The position numbers were made by a program, and so were the translations under genes. This document shows, in pieces, positions 50,881 through 61,132 of a stretch of 64,000 nt of DNA. Positions within the stretch are counted from its first letter, which is position 1. Each line of letters begins with the position of its first letter. Origin of the DNA: Arthrobacter sp. DNA4 (GTDB taxonomy: Bacteria; Actinomycetota; Actinomycetes; Actinomycetales; Micrococcaceae); contig NZ_CP101466.1 of NCBI RefSeq assembly GCF_024362385.1, positions 2,480,001 through 2,544,000 of the forward strand, in the 5' to 3' direction. Below the pieces are notes generated by a model that had not been told where the DNA came from, did not search any database, and saw nothing but the letters and a program-made list of their open reading frames with translations.

Positions 50881-51297
50881 CTAGCTGTCCTTCTTGCCCT
50901 CGTCGTTGAGGCGCTTCAGGGTTTCTTCCGGAGTCTCAGTGCCCGTTGCAGTGCTCCCGGCTTCCGGCGTGGTCAGTGAGGATGCGTCATCCGGCACCAC
51001 CGGCGAAGCAGCGGCGGGCTCGGCAATGGCTTCCGCGGCGGGCTCGACGACCTTGGTGACTGCCTGGCGGTGCACGGTGGCCAGGTTGCCGGGGGAAAGT
51101 TCAAGGGTGACCTTGTTGTCGGCGTCGTCGATGTCCACGATCCGGCCGAAAAGGCCAAAGCTGGTCATGACCTCCACGCCCGGGGCGAACTTCGACTGGA
51201 GCTCTGCCTGCTGCTGCTGCGTCTTCTTGTTGCGGCGGAACATCATGAAGATGAACACGCCGAGCATGACGAACAGGAGAATTGACATTGGATCCAA
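50881..51297 (-). CDS. yajC: preprotein translocase subunit YajC
   Basis: Small single-pass subunit associated with SecDF. The family signature MSILLFVMLGVFIFMMFRRNKKTQQQQAEL (membrane helix then basic stretch) and VEVMTSFGLFGRIVDIDD are intact, followed by an acidic, Pro/Ala/Thr-rich tail. I chose the TTG at 51297 (LDPMSIL), with GGAA seven bases upstream. Longer starts at 51396 or 51408 and an ATG at 51288 cannot be excluded. 139 residues at this start. Confidence 0.88.
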   Translation of the reverse strand: MDPMSILLFVMLGVFIFMMFRRNKKTQQQQAELQSKFAPGVEVMTSFGLFGRIVDIDDADNKVTLELSPGNLATVHRQAVTKVVEPAAEAIAEPAAASPVVPDDASSLTTPEAGSTATGTETPEETLKRLNDEGKKDS

Positions 51298-51498
51298 GGG
51301 GGAATTCCGTTCTTTTGCGTGGTGCTGCTGGTTTTCCAGCGACGTGGGCTTCGCTTCAGCCGGGGCGGTTGCTGGCACAGGCAGAACGCCTGACATTTCC
51401 TTCCCCAAGCGACGGGGGCGTCAGGGCCACCCGCGAAACAAAGACCCGAACGTGCCGGGCGTCATACCAGTCTAAAGGGAAAAGCTGAACGGAGCCTG

Positions 51499-52579
51499 CT
51501 ATTGGCTCTCCGGGGCCCAGTCCCCCGCCGCCGCGGCGTCCCCGCCGGGCTCGAAAAGGTCCAGCTGCTCCTGGGCGAAGACACCGGATGGAATGGCGTA
51601 GCCCAGATGCGTCCACGCCGGCGCCATGGCAATCCTTCCGCGGGGTGTACGGCCCAGCAGGCCTTCCCGGACCAGGAAGGGTTCGGCCACGGTTTCCACC
51701 GTTTCGGTTTCCTCGCCAACAGCAATGGCCAGGGTGGACAGGCCGACGGGGCCTCCGCCGAATTTGGTGATGAGGGCATCGAGGACAGCACGGTCCAGCC
51801 GGTCCAGGCCTTTCTTGTCCACTTCGTACATGTCAAGGGCGGCGGACGCAGCCCTGGCATCGATTTGTTCGACACCGTGCACCAGCGCCCAGTCCCGGAC
51901 CCGGCGCAGCAGGCGGTTGGCGATACGGGGGTCCCCGTGAACGGGCGATTTCAGCGAAGCCGGCGGAGTTGACCTTCAGGTCCAGCAGCCCGGCTGAACG
52001 GCGCAGGACCAGTTCCAGTTCCGGAACGGAGTAGAACTCGAGGTGCCCGGTGAAGCCGAACCGGTCGCGCAGTGGGCCCGGAAGCAGCCCGGCGCGAGTG
52101 GTGGCGCCCACCAGGGTGAACGGCGGCAGCTCCAGTGGAATGGCGGTGGCGCCGGCGCCCTTGCCCACGACGATGTCGACGCGGAAGTCCTCCATGGCCA
52201 TGTACAGCATTTCCTCGGCGGGCCGGGACATGCGGTGGATCTCGTCGAGGAACAGGACCTCGCCCTCGGACAGCGAGGACAGGATGGCCGCAAGGTCGCC
52301 CGCGTGTTGGATGGCGGGCCCGCTGCTGAGGCGCAGCGGAGCGTTCATTTCCGCCGCCACGATCATGGCGAGGGTGGTTTTGCCGAGGCCCGGCGGCCCG
52401 GAAAACAGCACGTGGTCCGCCGTGCGCCCCCGCATCCTGGAGGCCTGGAGCACGAGCGAAAGCTGCTTGCGCACCCGGTGCTGGCCCACGAAATCGTCAA
52501 GGTTCTTCGGCCGGAGCGCCGCCTCGATGGCCCGCTCCTCCGGCTCCTCCCCCGCGGCAACCAATGAAGGTTCAGCCAC
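51499..52579 (-). CDS. ruvB: Holliday junction branch-migration ATPase RuvB, interrupted by frameshift at 51927-51936
   Basis: Motor of the RuvAB complex. Walker [12 protein letters not shown] (about residue 59), Walker [12 protein letters not shown] and sensor 1 LVGATTRAG are intact in the first about 214 residues. The frame then breaks at FAEIARS. The remaining part, [22 protein letters not shown] and the winged-helix C-terminus with [14 protein letters not shown], is in another frame. Restoring one G in the run 51927-51931 and one C in the run 51933-51936 gives SRGTPRIANR, the family sequence, and a 360-residue protein. GTG start overlaps the ruvA stop by 8 bases. Confidence 0.92.
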
Positions 52580-53216
52580 GGCTGCCTACGCGGTTGCCGG
52601 CGCGGGCGCCGTCCTGCCCCAGCCACCGGAGGGTGGTGCGGAGGATTTCGGCCACATTGCCGCGGAAGGACACTTCCGGCTCGTCAGCCAGGGCTTTGTC
52701 GATGCTGGCGGAGGCATCCTTCTCGGACCAGCCCAGGCTGGTCATGGCGGCCACCACCTGGGGCTTCCATGCGGCCTCGGCAGGGGTGGCGGCGCCGGCG
52801 GGTGCGGCGGTTCCGTGCGGTACCAGCTTTCCGGCCAGCTCCAGCACGATCCGGCCCGCGACCTTGGGCCCGATGCCGGGAACCTTGGTGAAGGTCTTGC
52901 TGTCCTCCGTATGGGCCGCAACCCGGATTGCTTCGGGGTCGTGGACCGCCAGGACTGCGAGGGCAAGACGGGGGCCGACCCCGCTGACACTCAGCAGGAC
53001 GTCGAAAACTTCACGTTCGTCGTCGGATGCAAAACCAAAAAGGGTGAGCGAATCCTCCCGGACAATCAGGGACGTAAACAGCTTGCCCTCTTCCCCCACG
53101 CGCAGCCGGCTCAGGGTCTGCGGGGTGGCGTTGACGCTCATCCCGGCACCGTTGAGGTCAATCACGGCCGTTGACAGGCCAACGTGCGCTACGGTTCCGC
53201 GGAGGAAACTGATCAA
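52572..53216 (-). CDS. ruvA: Holliday junction DNA helicase subunit RuvA
   Basis: DNA-binding subunit of RuvAB, 214 residues. The OB fold domain ([13 protein letters not shown]), helix-hairpin-helix motifs [13 protein letters not shown] and [16 protein letters not shown], and the C-terminal RuvB-binding domain ([21 protein letters not shown]) are in order. TTG start with GGGAG seven bases upstream; this SD is in a hairpin arm. Preceded by a 90-base gap after ruvC. Confidence 0.93.
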   Translation of the reverse strand: MISFLRGTVAHVGLSTAVIDLNGAGMSVNATPQTLSRLRVGEEGKLFTSLIVREDSLTLFGFASDDEREVFDVLLSVSGVGPRLALAVLAVHDPEAIRVAAHTEDSKTFTKVPGIGPKVAGRIVLELAGKLVPHGTAAPAGAATPAEAAWKPQVVAAMTSLGWSEKDASASIDKALADEPEVSFRGNVAEILRTTLRWLGQDGARAGNRVGSRG

Positions 53217-53217
53217 G

Positions 53218-53262
53218 GCCGGGCTCCCGTTGTACTGCGGGCCTCCACAGTGGGAGCCCGGC
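53218..53262 (-). promoter_or_regulatory. hairpin that includes the ruvA ribosome binding site
   Basis: GCCGGGCTCCC (53218-53228) and GGGAGCCCGGC (53252-53262) are perfectly complementary over 11 bases with a 23-base loop, ending one base before the ruvA TTG at 53216. The arm nearest the start contains the GGGAG that would be the Shine-Dalgarno. It could hide the site and lower RuvA translation, or terminate ruvC transcripts. Confidence 0.5.
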
Positions 53263-53265
53263 TAT

Positions 53266-53281
53266 CCGAACATATCTACGA
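53266..53281. promoter_or_regulatory. LexA-box-like sequence upstream of ruvAB (tentative)
   Basis: The 16-base site CCGAACATATCTACGA matches the actinobacterial LexA consensus TCGAACRNNYGTTCGA at 9 of its 12 fixed positions. It lies between ruvC and ruvA, where SOS control of ruvAB would make sense. The match is poor enough that it may be chance. Confidence 0.25.
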
Positions 53282-53306
53282 ATACCCTAGCAAGCGGCAG
53301 GGACAA

Positions 53307-53885
53307 TCAGCGTGCACGGCGCGCTTTCGCCTCTGCGTCCGCCCATGCCCGCTGGGCCGGCGTCAGGGAGGAGCTCCCGGGACCGGTAGTGGCCACGGCC
53401 GCGCCGCTCCCGGCCCGCCACGCATGGGTGATGGCCAGCGCCAGCGCATCGGCAGCGTCGGCAGGACGCGGCGGAGCGTCAAGGCGGAGGATCTTGGTCA
53501 CCAGTTTGGTCACGGCGTCCTTGTTCGAGGACCCGCTTCCGGTCACCGCGGCTTTAACTTCCGACGGCGTATGCAGCGCCACCGGGATTCCCCGGCGGGC
53601 CGCCGCCGCGATCACCACGCCGGACGCCTGAGCGACGCCCATCACCGTGCTGACGTTGAGCTGCGAGAAGACGCGCTCAACGGCGAGGACCTCGGGCTCG
53701 TAACGGTCCAGCCACTCGTCGATGGACGTGGCGATCACAAGCAGGCGGCGGTCAAGGGTCTCGTCCGGCGATGTGCCGACAACCCCTACCGCCACCATGC
53801 TGGCCCGGCGGTTGCGTTCCACATCCACCACGCCGATGCCGCAGCGGGTCAGGCCAGGGTCAACGCCAAGGACGCGGAGCGTCAC
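53307..53885 (-). CDS. ruvC: crossover junction endodeoxyribonuclease RuvC
   Basis: Resolves Holliday junctions. RNase H-like fold of 192 residues with acidic active-site residues in [25 protein letters not shown] and [12 protein letters not shown]. It precedes ruvA and ruvB on the same strand, giving the order ruvC-ruvA-ruvB. A short Ala/Arg-rich tail ends the protein. Confidence 0.95.
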   Translation of the reverse strand: MTLRVLGVDPGLTRCGIGVVDVERNRRASMVAVGVVGTSPDETLDRRLLVIATSIDEWLDRYEPEVLAVERVFSQLNVSTVMGVAQASGVVIAAAARRGIPVALHTPSEVKAAVTGSGSSNKDAVTKLVTKILRLDAPPRPADAADALALAITHAWRAGSGAAVATTGPGSSSLTPAQRAWADAEAKARRAR

Positions 53886-53953
53886 TTCTGCCCCGCTGCG
53901 GGCGGCAGGCCCGGCTGGAGCTCCCGCTGCGGTCTAGCTGGCAAGGCCGGACG

Positions 53954-54709
53954 TCACTCTGATTCCAGGGCGGCCTGGACTTCGTCGCTGAGGTCGGCGT
54001 TGCTGTACACGTTCTGGACGTCGTCAAGGTCCTCAAGCGCGTCCGCCAGCTTCAGGAACTTGCGGGCGCCATCGACGTCGAGTTCCACCTGCATGGAGGG
54101 CACGAATTCAACTTCGTCCGTGTCGTACTCAATGCCGGCTTCCGCCAGGGCCTCCCGGATGGCCTGCAGATCGCCGGGTTCCGAGTGGATCTCGAAGGTC
54201 TCGCCGTTGTCCTTGACTTCCTCCGCGCCCGCATCCAGGACGGCCATCAGGACGTCGTCCTCACTCAGGCCGTTCTTGGGCAGGTTGACCACGCCCTTGC
54301 GGGTGAAGAGGTAGCTCACGGAACCGGGGTCGGCGATGGTGCCCCCGTTGCGGGAGATGGCCAGGCGGACTTCGGATGCTGCCCGGTTCTTGTTGTCCGT
54401 GAGGCACTCGATCAGCAGGGCCGAGCCCTGGGGGCCGCGGGCCTCGTACATGATCTCGGTGTAGTCCACCACTTCGCCGGTCAGGCCGGCGCCGCGCTTG
54501 ATGGCGCGGTCGATGTTGTCGTTGGGAACCGAGGTCTTCTTGGCCTTGGTCACGGCAAGTTCCAGGCCGGGGTTGCCGGCGAGGTCCGGTCCGCCCATCC
54601 GGGCGGCAACTTCGATGTTCTTGATCAGCTTGGCGAACGACTTTGCGCGGCGACTGTCAATGATCGCCTTTTTGTGCTTGGTCGTTGCCCATTTGGAGTG
54701 GCCTGACAT
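53954..54709 (-). CDS. YebC/PmpR-family DNA-binding regulatory protein
   Basis: A 251-residue protein of the YebC/TACO1 family, implicated in transcription control and, in recent work on homologues, in ribosomal handling of proline-rich stretches. The start [24 protein letters not shown] is diagnostic, and the three-domain fold is complete to the acidic C-terminus. ATG at 54709, three bases after pdxT; precedes ruvC. No frame problem. Confidence 0.95.
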   Translation of the reverse strand: MSGHSKWATTKHKKAIIDSRRAKSFAKLIKNIEVAARMGGPDLAGNPGLELAVTKAKKTSVPNDNIDRAIKRGAGLTGEVVDYTEIMYEARGPQGSALLIECLTDNKNRAASEVRLAISRNGGTIADPGSVSYLFTRKGVVNLPKNGLSEDDVLMAVLDAGAEEVKDNGETFEIHSEPGDLQAIREALAEAGIEYDTDEVEFVPSMQVELDVDGARKFLKLADALEDLDDVQNVYSNADLSDEVQAALESE

Positions 54710-54712
54710 GCT

Positions 54713-55423
54713 TTACGCTTCTCCTCTGATCATTCGGATAAAAAGTTCGTGTACGCGTTTCTCGCCGGTCACTTCCGGATGGAAGGAGGTGGCCAGCAGC
54801 TGGCCGGAACGCACTGCGACAATTCTAGCCGCCCCGGGCAGCGGTACGGCGTGCGACGCCTGTGCGGGATCTGCCGGTTCCACCTGGGCCAGGACCTCCA
54901 CGTCCGGTCCCACACGTTCCACCCAGGGCCCGCGGATGAAGACGGCGTGCACAGGTTCCACGCCCGATTCGGAGGCGCTGAAGTCCAGCCCTTTAAAGTC
55001 CAGGTCGGTTTCGAAGGATTCGCGCTGGCGGCCGAAGGCGTTCCGGCGGACGGTGATGTCCAGGCCGCCGAACGTTTGCTGGGGGGCGCCGGACAGGTCG
55101 GTAGCCGGATCGGCGATGTCCTCCGCGAGCAGGATCATTCCCGCGCAAGAGCCGTACACGGGCAGGCCCTCGGCGATGTACTTGCGCAGCGGGTCGGCAA
55201 GGTCGAAGGCCCGCGCCAGTTTGTCGATGGCCGTGGATTCGCCGCCGGGAATGATGAGGCCGTCCAGGCCATCGAGCTCCTCCGGGCGGCGGACGGCGAC
55301 GCCCTGCGCGCCGGTGGCCTCCGCGGCACGCAGGTGCTCACGAAAGTCTCCCTGGAGAGCCAGGACACCGATCCGCAGGCCTGAGCCCACGCGCGCAGGA
55401 TCAGCAGAAGGGGGGTTTGTCAT
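54713..55423 (-). CDS. pdxT: pyridoxal 5'-phosphate synthase glutaminase subunit
   Basis: Hydrolyses glutamine to give ammonia to PdxS for vitamin B6 synthesis. Class I amidotransferase of 236 residues with [14 protein letters not shown], nucleophile [12 protein letters not shown] and the His-Glu pair [12 protein letters not shown]. The ATG at 55423 follows GGAGGG directly. Unlike many relatives pdxS is not adjacent; it lies about 6 kb away at 61401-62327, with murT-gatD and two other genes between. Confidence 0.94.
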   Translation of the reverse strand: MTNPPSADPARVGSGLRIGVLALQGDFREHLRAAEATGAQGVAVRRPEELDGLDGLIIPGGESTAIDKLARAFDLADPLRKYIAEGLPVYGSCAGMILLAEDIADPATDLSGAPQQTFGGLDITVRRNAFGRQRESFETDLDFKGLDFSASESGVEPVHAVFIRGPWVERVGPDVEVLAQVEPADPAQASHAVPLPGAARIVAVRSGQLLATSFHPEVTGEKRVHELFIRMIRGEA

Positions 55424-55513
55424 CCCTCCAGCATACGGCCCCGGCCCTCCATCCGGCGCGGCAAGGCCGGGGCGGGCAAAGGTTGCATGCCCCTGCTGGG
55501 ATATATTCGAAAC

Positions 55514-56806
55514 ATGGTCTTCTTCAGTGTTCCGCTCGGCAAGCTGGTCCGCAGGGTATCCCGGCTGCGGGGCGGCGGGTCCGCACTTCCGGGCTTGGTG
55601 GTCGAGAAAATCGATCCCGGCTTCATGCGGCGGACGCTCACTACCCTGCCCCACGGCGTGGCCGTGGTCAGCGGCACCAACGGAAAGACCACCACCACCA
55701 AAATGGTGGTCGAACTCCTGGAAAGCCAGGGCCTGAAGGTCTTCACCAACCGGACCGGCAGCAACTTCACGCGGGGCGTGGCAGCCGCCCTCCTGGGCGA
55801 GGTGGACTGGCGCGGCAGGCTGGACGCGGACGTTGCCGTCCTGGAACTCGATGAGGCCCACGCCGTCCATTTCGTGAACAGCGTTCCGCCCCGGTATTGC
55901 CTGCTGCTGAATGTGCTTCGCGACCAACTGGACCGCTTCGGCGAAATCGACAAGACCGCACAGCTCCTGCAGCACATCGCCGCCAAAACCACGGGGACGG
56001 TGGTCCTGAACCGCGAGGACCCGCGGGTTGCGCGGATCGCGGACACGCTGACGGGACAGGACGTCAGGTACTTCGGCCTGGACGATTCCCTGCTGGGCAC
56101 CTTCCCGAACGATGACGACATGCGCGCCGCTCCCGGCAGCCCCGCTCCGGCGGGGATGCCCGCAAAGCCGCAGGCCGACGTCGTCCTCCGCAAGGTGGGG
56201 GCAGACAGCGCCGTATTTGAGTACGACGGCGGCACGGTCACCACGGCGATGAAGCTGCGTGGCGTCTACAACATCTTCAATGCAGCCGCTGCGCTCACCC
56301 TCGCCCGCAGCATTTGCGGCGGCGGTGCCGCCCCCGCGAACCACGAGACCCTGCTGCAGGCGCTGTCCCAGGTGGCCCCTGCCTTTGGCCGCGGCGAAAG
56401 CCTGACGGTGGACGGCCAGCCCCTGGACCTGGTGCTGGTCAAAAACCCCAGCGGCTTCCGGCTGGGACTGAAATCCTTCCCCGCTGCCGGCTACGCCACC
56501 ATGATCGCCATCAACGACAACTACGCCGACGGCCGGGACATGTCCTGGCTGTGGGATGTGGAATTCGATTCGCTTCGCGAGGGCGGGGTGGAGGTGCTGA
56601 CCGGGTCGCGCGCCTACGACATGGCGCTGCGGCTGCAGTACGACGAAGTACCCGTTGGCGCCGTGGACACCGATATTCCGGCCGCCCTTGCCGCCTTCAT
56701 CCGGGAAGGGCAGGGCAAACCCAAGCGGATCTTCTGCACCTATACCGCCATGCTTGCCATACGCCGCGAGCTGTCCAAAATCACCACCGTGGAGGTTGTC
56801 TCGTGA
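55514..56806 (+). CDS. murT: lipid II isoglutaminyl synthase, Mur-ligase-like subunit
   Basis: With GatD, amidates the D-glutamate of lipid II to D-isoglutamine. A 430-residue Mur-ligase-type protein with ATP-binding [17 protein letters not shown] and [18 protein letters not shown]. The C-terminal DUF1727 region is also present. The Cys4 zinc ribbon described for staphylococcal MurT is not visible: only three Cys occur in the whole protein, and none as CxxC. ATG at 55514, start [14 protein letters not shown]. Overlaps gatD by four bases (GTGA). Confidence 0.93.
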   Translation: MVFFSVPLGKLVRRVSRLRGGGSALPGLVVEKIDPGFMRRTLTTLPHGVAVVSGTNGKTTTTKMVVELLESQGLKVFTNRTGSNFTRGVAAALLGEVDWRGRLDADVAVLELDEAHAVHFVNSVPPRYCLLLNVLRDQLDRFGEIDKTAQLLQHIAAKTTGTVVLNREDPRVARIADTLTGQDVRYFGLDDSLLGTFPNDDDMRAAPGSPAPAGMPAKPQADVVLRKVGADSAVFEYDGGTVTTAMKLRGVYNIFNAAAALTLARSICGGGAAPANHETLLQALSQVAPAFGRGESLTVDGQPLDLVLVKNPSGFRLGLKSFPAAGYATMIAINDNYADGRDMSWLWDVEFDSLREGGVEVLTGSRAYDMALRLQYDEVPVGAVDTDIPAALAAFIREGQGKPKRIFCTYTAMLAIRRELSKITTVEVVS

Positions 56807-57558
56807 GTCCGGCAGAAGCAGCGGAAGCTGGCGACCAGTCCAAGGGCACTCTCCGGGTGGTCCAGCTGTACCCGCGGGACATGAACATCTATGGCGACTG
56901 GGGCAATGCCCTGGTCCTGCAGCGCCGCATTCAGTGGCACGGGTACACCCCCGAACTGCTGGAGTACAACGTGGGCGATCCCTTTCCCGAAGACGTGGAC
57001 ATCATTGTGGGCGGCGGCGGCCAGGACAGTGGCCAGTTGGTCATCCAGGACGACCTGCAGGCCCGGGCCGGTCAGCTTAAGGAGTTGGCCGAGGACGGCG
57101 CACCCATGCTGGTCATCTGCGGCCTCTACCAGCTTTTCGGCCGGTTCTTCAAGACGCGGACGGGTACTGTCATACCGGGAATCGGCGTCCTGGACGTGGA
57201 AACCCATGGCACCGATGAACGCCTGATCGGCAACGTGAAGGTCTCAACCACCGAGTTCGGCGAAGTCCTCGGCTACGAGAACCACAGCGGCCAGACCACC
57301 CTGGGCAACGGTGTGCGGCCGCTCGGGACGGTGGCCAAGGGAACGGGCAACAACAGCAACGACGGCCATGAGGGGGCACGGTACCGAAACATCGTTGCTA
57401 GCTACCTGCACGGCTCGCTGCTTCCCAAGAACCCGGCCATTGCCGATTACCTCATCCGCACGGCCGCAGAGCGCAAGTTCGGCAGCTTCTCCCCCGGTAC
57501 CCCCGACGACGCCTACGCGGTCCTGGCACGGGAGCACGCCGCCCGCCGGCCCCGCTGA
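56803..57558 (+). CDS. gatD: lipid II isoglutaminyl synthase, glutamine amidotransferase subunit
   Basis: Glutaminase partner of MurT (251 residues). The catalytic Cys is in [11 protein letters not shown] (about residue 107) and the catalytic His in [12 protein letters not shown]. The fold is the class I-like CobB/CobQ amidotransferase type. GTG start in the murT stop (GTGA), so both are made together. This operon modifies peptidoglycan in most actinobacteria. Confidence 0.94.
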   Translation: MSPAEAAEAGDQSKGTLRVVQLYPRDMNIYGDWGNALVLQRRIQWHGYTPELLEYNVGDPFPEDVDIIVGGGGQDSGQLVIQDDLQARAGQLKELAEDGAPMLVICGLYQLFGRFFKTRTGTVIPGIGVLDVETHGTDERLIGNVKVSTTEFGEVLGYENHSGQTTLGNGVRPLGTVAKGTGNNSNDGHEGARYRNIVASYLHGSLLPKNPAIADYLIRTAAERKFGSFSPGTPDDAYAVLAREHAARRPR

Positions 57559-57574
57559 ACTGCGATCGCCTGAA

Positions 57575-58948
57575 TCACCGCCACTGGAAGTACTCCCGGT
57601 GGATGTTGAGCCTGCGGACACCCGCTGCCCGGAAGGCTTTACGGAACTGCCGGAGCATGGCGTCGGGCCCACCCATGAAAACTGACAGCAGGCGCGGCTC
57701 GGTGCCCACTGCGGCCATGACCGCGGCCGGGGTCAGCCGCCCGTCCCTTTCGGTGTCCACCACATGGACCTTGAGCCGCGGGTGGTTCCTGGCGATGGTG
57801 GTGATTTCATCGGCAAAAGGCGAAGGGCCAGCGGAGGTAACAAAGAAGTCGACATCTTCCTGCAGCCCGCTGCCCGGGTCTGCGTCCAGCGACCGCAGCC
57901 AGCTGAGGAAGGGTGTGATTCCCACACCGCCGGCGATCCAGACCTGGTGGGCAGTGCCCTTATGCCGGTCAAAGCGGCCGTAGGGGCCGCCCACCACGGC
58001 CGGCATGCCTGGCTGGACCACGTCGGGAAGCCTTGTGGTGTGGTCACCCAGCGCCTTGACCGTAATGCTGATGCCGCCCTCCTGTGCGGGCCCGGAAATG
58101 GAAAAGGGGTGCCGCTGCCAGCCATCCGCCGTTTCGAGGTAAACCATAGCGAACTGGCCGGGTTTGAAAGCCAAGGGGCGGCCCAGGGGACGGAGTGCCA
58201 CCTCCACCAGGTCCGCCGCAACCGGGCGGACCCCTGCAACCTGGTAGTCGTGATGGGGCAGGAAACGGCGCGCCAGCAGCTCCCGGTAAACGTAGAACGC
58301 CAGCCCCGTTCCGCCGATGGCCACATAGCTCCACCGCAGGACGGGCGCCGCTTCAAACGCACTGGCATCGAGCAGCCCGTGCAGGAAGCCGGCAGCCACG
58401 AACAAGCCTGTGAGCCGGTGGAAGCCGCGCCAGCGCTCATAGCCACCCAGCAGACGCACCACCAGGCGGACCCCCTTTGTCTGCAGGGCGGCGTGCACCA
58501 CGCGGCGGACGGGCGCCGGCAGCATGGTCCGCCAACGCGGCAGCACCGCCCACACCACCAGTGCGGCAAGTCCCGAACTGGCCACCACTGCCAGTGTTTT
58601 TCCCACACTGGTTGCCTCCGGGTTGGACGCAAGTTCTATATGCGGCAGCAACAGGACGGTTGCGGTCACGGCGGCCCTGCGGTGCCAGATCGCCGCGTGG
58701 TCAATGCCGCCGAACACCGGCTCAACGTGCGGGAGTGTGCTGACCAGGACAAGTGCGATGGAATACAGCAGCACGGACTCCCCGCCGAACAGCTGGCCGA
58801 CGTGCCTGAGGACCGGTTCGCCCTGCGGCCGCGCCAGATACCAAAAAATGCCATACGCCGCCGCCAGGACCGTGACAGCGCCGGGCCCCACCCACCGGAA
58901 CGGAACGCCCAGGAAGGCGGCTGCCGGCGTCGTGCGTCGTTTATTCAT
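57575..58948 (-). CDS. ferric-reductase-like transmembrane flavoprotein
   Basis: A 457-residue membrane protein. The N-terminal half has six or so hydrophobic helices with several His (HRRAAV, GFHRLTGL, GFLHGLL), as in heme-binding ferric reductase/NADPH-oxidase-like domains. The C-terminal half is an FNR module: HPFSISG FAD-binding, GPYGRF, GGVGITPFLSWL NAD(P)-binding and GGPDAML. It ends NIHREYFQWR, typical of the group. It probably moves electrons across the membrane; acceptor unknown. ATG start. Convergent with gatD (16-base gap). Confidence 0.88.
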   Translation of the reverse strand: MNKRRTTPAAAFLGVPFRWVGPGAVTVLAAAYGIFWYLARPQGEPVLRHVGQLFGGESVLLYSIALVLVSTLPHVEPVFGGIDHAAIWHRRAAVTATVLLLPHIELASNPEATSVGKTLAVVASSGLAALVVWAVLPRWRTMLPAPVRRVVHAALQTKGVRLVVRLLGGYERWRGFHRLTGLFVAAGFLHGLLDASAFEAAPVLRWSYVAIGGTGLAFYVYRELLARRFLPHHDYQVAGVRPVAADLVEVALRPLGRPLAFKPGQFAMVYLETADGWQRHPFSISGPAQEGGISITVKALGDHTTRLPDVVQPGMPAVVGGPYGRFDRHKGTAHQVWIAGGVGITPFLSWLRSLDADPGSGLQEDVDFFVTSAGPSPFADEITTIARNHPRLKVHVVDTERDGRLTPAAVMAAVGTEPRLLSVFMGGPDAMLRQFRKAFRAAGVRRLNIHREYFQWR

Positions 58949-59113
58949 GGACCAAGGCCCTTCGTCACTGGCGAACCCGTACGCGTGCCCAGCGGGACGC
59001 GCAGCATAGGGCCCGGACCGGACCCCTTAGCGGCAATTCTAGGGATGCCGTCTGGGAGTAAGCACCATTTCCTTTCAATTGAGAACCGCGCCCTGCTGTG
59101 AAAGGTTTACCCC

Positions 59114-61126
59114 ATGACCAACCCCCTCCTTGCCGCCAGTCCCCTGCCCTACGGCCTTCCGCCTTTCGAGGCCCTTACAGCGGGCCAGTACGGCGCCGCC
59201 ATCGAAGCAGGCCTGGCCGCGCACTTGGACGAGATCCAGGCCATCAGCAGCAACGCCGCACCGGCCACGTTCGAAAACACGGCACTGGCCATGGAACGCT
59301 CGGGGCAGCTCCTCAACAGGGCCGCCGCGGCATTTTTTACCTTGGTATCGGCGGATGCGTCCGCCGAAATCCGGGAACTTGAAACGGAGCTTTCGCCGCG
59401 CTTCCAGGCCCACCAGGACGAGGTGTTCCTCAACGGGGCGCTGTATGGGCGCTTTGCCGCCATAGATACGGACAGCCTGGATCCCGAGTCAGCGCGCCTG
59501 GTGGAGGAGTACCTCAAGGAGTTCCGCCAGTCCGGGATCCAGCTCGAGGCACCCGGCCAGGAGCGGCTGCGTGCCATCAACGCTGAGCTGGCCCGGTTGG
59601 GCACGGAGTTCGGCCAGCGGGTCAAGGAGGGGATGAAGTCCGCGGCGCTGCTGCTGGAGGACGCCGGCGACCTGGCGGGCCTGCCGGCGGACGACGTCGC
59701 CAGTGCAGCCGAAGCGGCACGCGCCGCCGGGCACGACGGAAAATTCCTGCTGACCCTGATCCAGCCCGGCAACCAGCCGGCACTGGCCTCACTCGAGAAC
59801 CGGGACGTCCGCCGTCGTCTGTTCGAGGCATCCGTGGCCAGGGGCAGTGGCGGCGGGAGCCTGGATGTCCTGGACCTGGCCCGGGAGATGGCCACGCTGC
59901 GGGCGGAAAAGGCCCAACTGCTGGGTTTCGCCAACTACGCCGAACTTGTGGCCGACCGGCAGACGGCGCCGGACTTCGAGGCCGTCCGGACGATGCTGGG
60001 CCGCCTGGCGCCGGCGGCCGTCCGCAATGCCGACGCCGAGGCGGCAGCCCTGGCCGACGTCGCCGGACATCCGCTGGAAGCCTGGGACTGGGCCTACTAT
60101 TCGGCAAAGGTGCGGCGGGAGAAGTACGACGTTGATGAACAGGCCCTGCGTCCGTATTTTGAGCTGGACCGGGTGATCACGGATGGAGTGTTCTTTGCAG
60201 CCACTGCGCTGTACGGGATCACGTTCCACGAGCGGCCCGACCTCGGCGCCTATAATCCGGACGTTCGCATCTGGGAGGTCCGGAACGGGGACGGAACCGG
60301 CCTAGGGCTGTTCCTGGGCGACTACTACGCGCGTGAATCCAAGCGCGGCGGTGCGTGGATGAACTCGCTCGTGGACCAGTCGGGACTGCTGGGAACCCGG
60401 CCCGTGGTGATCAATACGCTCAACATCTCCAAGCCGCCCGCGGGTGAGCCGACGCTCCTCACCCTGGACGAGCTGCGCACGCTTTTCCACGAGTTCGGCC
60501 ACGCGCTGCACGGCCTGTTCTCCAACGTCACCTATCCCCGCTTTTCCGGCACTGCGGTGCCCCGGGACTTTGTGGAGTATCCGTCGCAGGTGAACGAGAT
60601 GTGGATCCTGTGGCCGGAGGTGCTGTCCAATTATGCGCGCCACCACGTCACCGGCGAACCGCTTCCGCAGGACGTAGTGGACCGGCTGGAGGAATCCCGG
60701 CTCTGGGGCGAGGGCTTTGCCACCACCGAGTACCTGGGCGCAGCCCTCTTGGACCTGGCATGGCACACGCTGGAGCCGGGCGACGTTCCGGATGATGCCG
60801 TGGAGTTTGAGGCAAAGGCCCTGGCTGCGGCAGGGATTGCGCACCCGCTGATCCCGCCCCGGTACCGCACAGGCTACTTCCAGCACATCTTTGCCGGTGC
60901 CGGCTACGCGGCTGGCTACTACTCGTACATCTGGAGCGAGGTCCTGGACGCGGAGACCGTCGACTGGTTCAAGGAAAACGGCGGCCTGTCCCGCGCCAAC
61001 GGCGAACGTTTCCGGGAGGAGCTCCTCAGCCGGGGCAACAGCCGGGACCCCCTGGAGTCCTTCCGGATCCTGAGGGGCCGCGAGGCGAACCTGGACCCCC
61101 TGCTAAGGCGCCGCGGCCTCGAGTAA
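59114..61126 (+). CDS. M3-family metallopeptidase (oligopeptidase, Dcp-like)
   Basis: Zinc oligopeptidase of 670 residues related to peptidyl-dipeptidase Dcp and oligopeptidase A. The zinc motif HEFGHALHGL (HEFGH at about 459-463) and FVEYPSQVNEMW with the third zinc ligand Glu are intact. Absence of a signal peptide suggests cytosolic peptide recycling. ATG start; the 165-base gap upstream may hold its promoter. Confidence 0.93.
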   Translation: MTNPLLAASPLPYGLPPFEALTAGQYGAAIEAGLAAHLDEIQAISSNAAPATFENTALAMERSGQLLNRAAAAFFTLVSADASAEIRELETELSPRFQAHQDEVFLNGALYGRFAAIDTDSLDPESARLVEEYLKEFRQSGIQLEAPGQERLRAINAELARLGTEFGQRVKEGMKSAALLLEDAGDLAGLPADDVASAAEAARAAGHDGKFLLTLIQPGNQPALASLENRDVRRRLFEASVARGSGGGSLDVLDLAREMATLRAEKAQLLGFANYAELVADRQTAPDFEAVRTMLGRLAPAAVRNADAEAAALADVAGHPLEAWDWAYYSAKVRREKYDVDEQALRPYFELDRVITDGVFFAATALYGITFHERPDLGAYNPDVRIWEVRNGDGTGLGLFLGDYYARESKRGGAWMNSLVDQSGLLGTRPVVINTLNISKPPAGEPTLLTLDELRTLFHEFGHALHGLFSNVTYPRFSGTAVPRDFVEYPSQVNEMWILWPEVLSNYARHHVTGEPLPQDVVDRLEESRLWGEGFATTEYLGAALLDLAWHTLEPGDVPDDAVEFEAKALAAAGIAHPLIPPRYRTGYFQHIFAGAGYAAGYYSYIWSEVLDAETVDWFKENGGLSRANGERFREELLSRGNSRDPLESFRILRGREANLDPLLRRRGLE

Positions 61127-61132
61127 CCCCCA

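Noticed and set aside
53266..53281. Treating the ruvA-upstream site as a firm LexA box
   Set aside because: Only 9 of 12 fixed positions match, with two mismatches in one half. It is listed only as tentative.
59149..59934. A 261-codon open frame antisense to the M3 peptidase
   Set aside because: Ser/Ala/Arg-rich composition typical of antisense frames in GC-rich DNA; no family resemblance or ribosome site.
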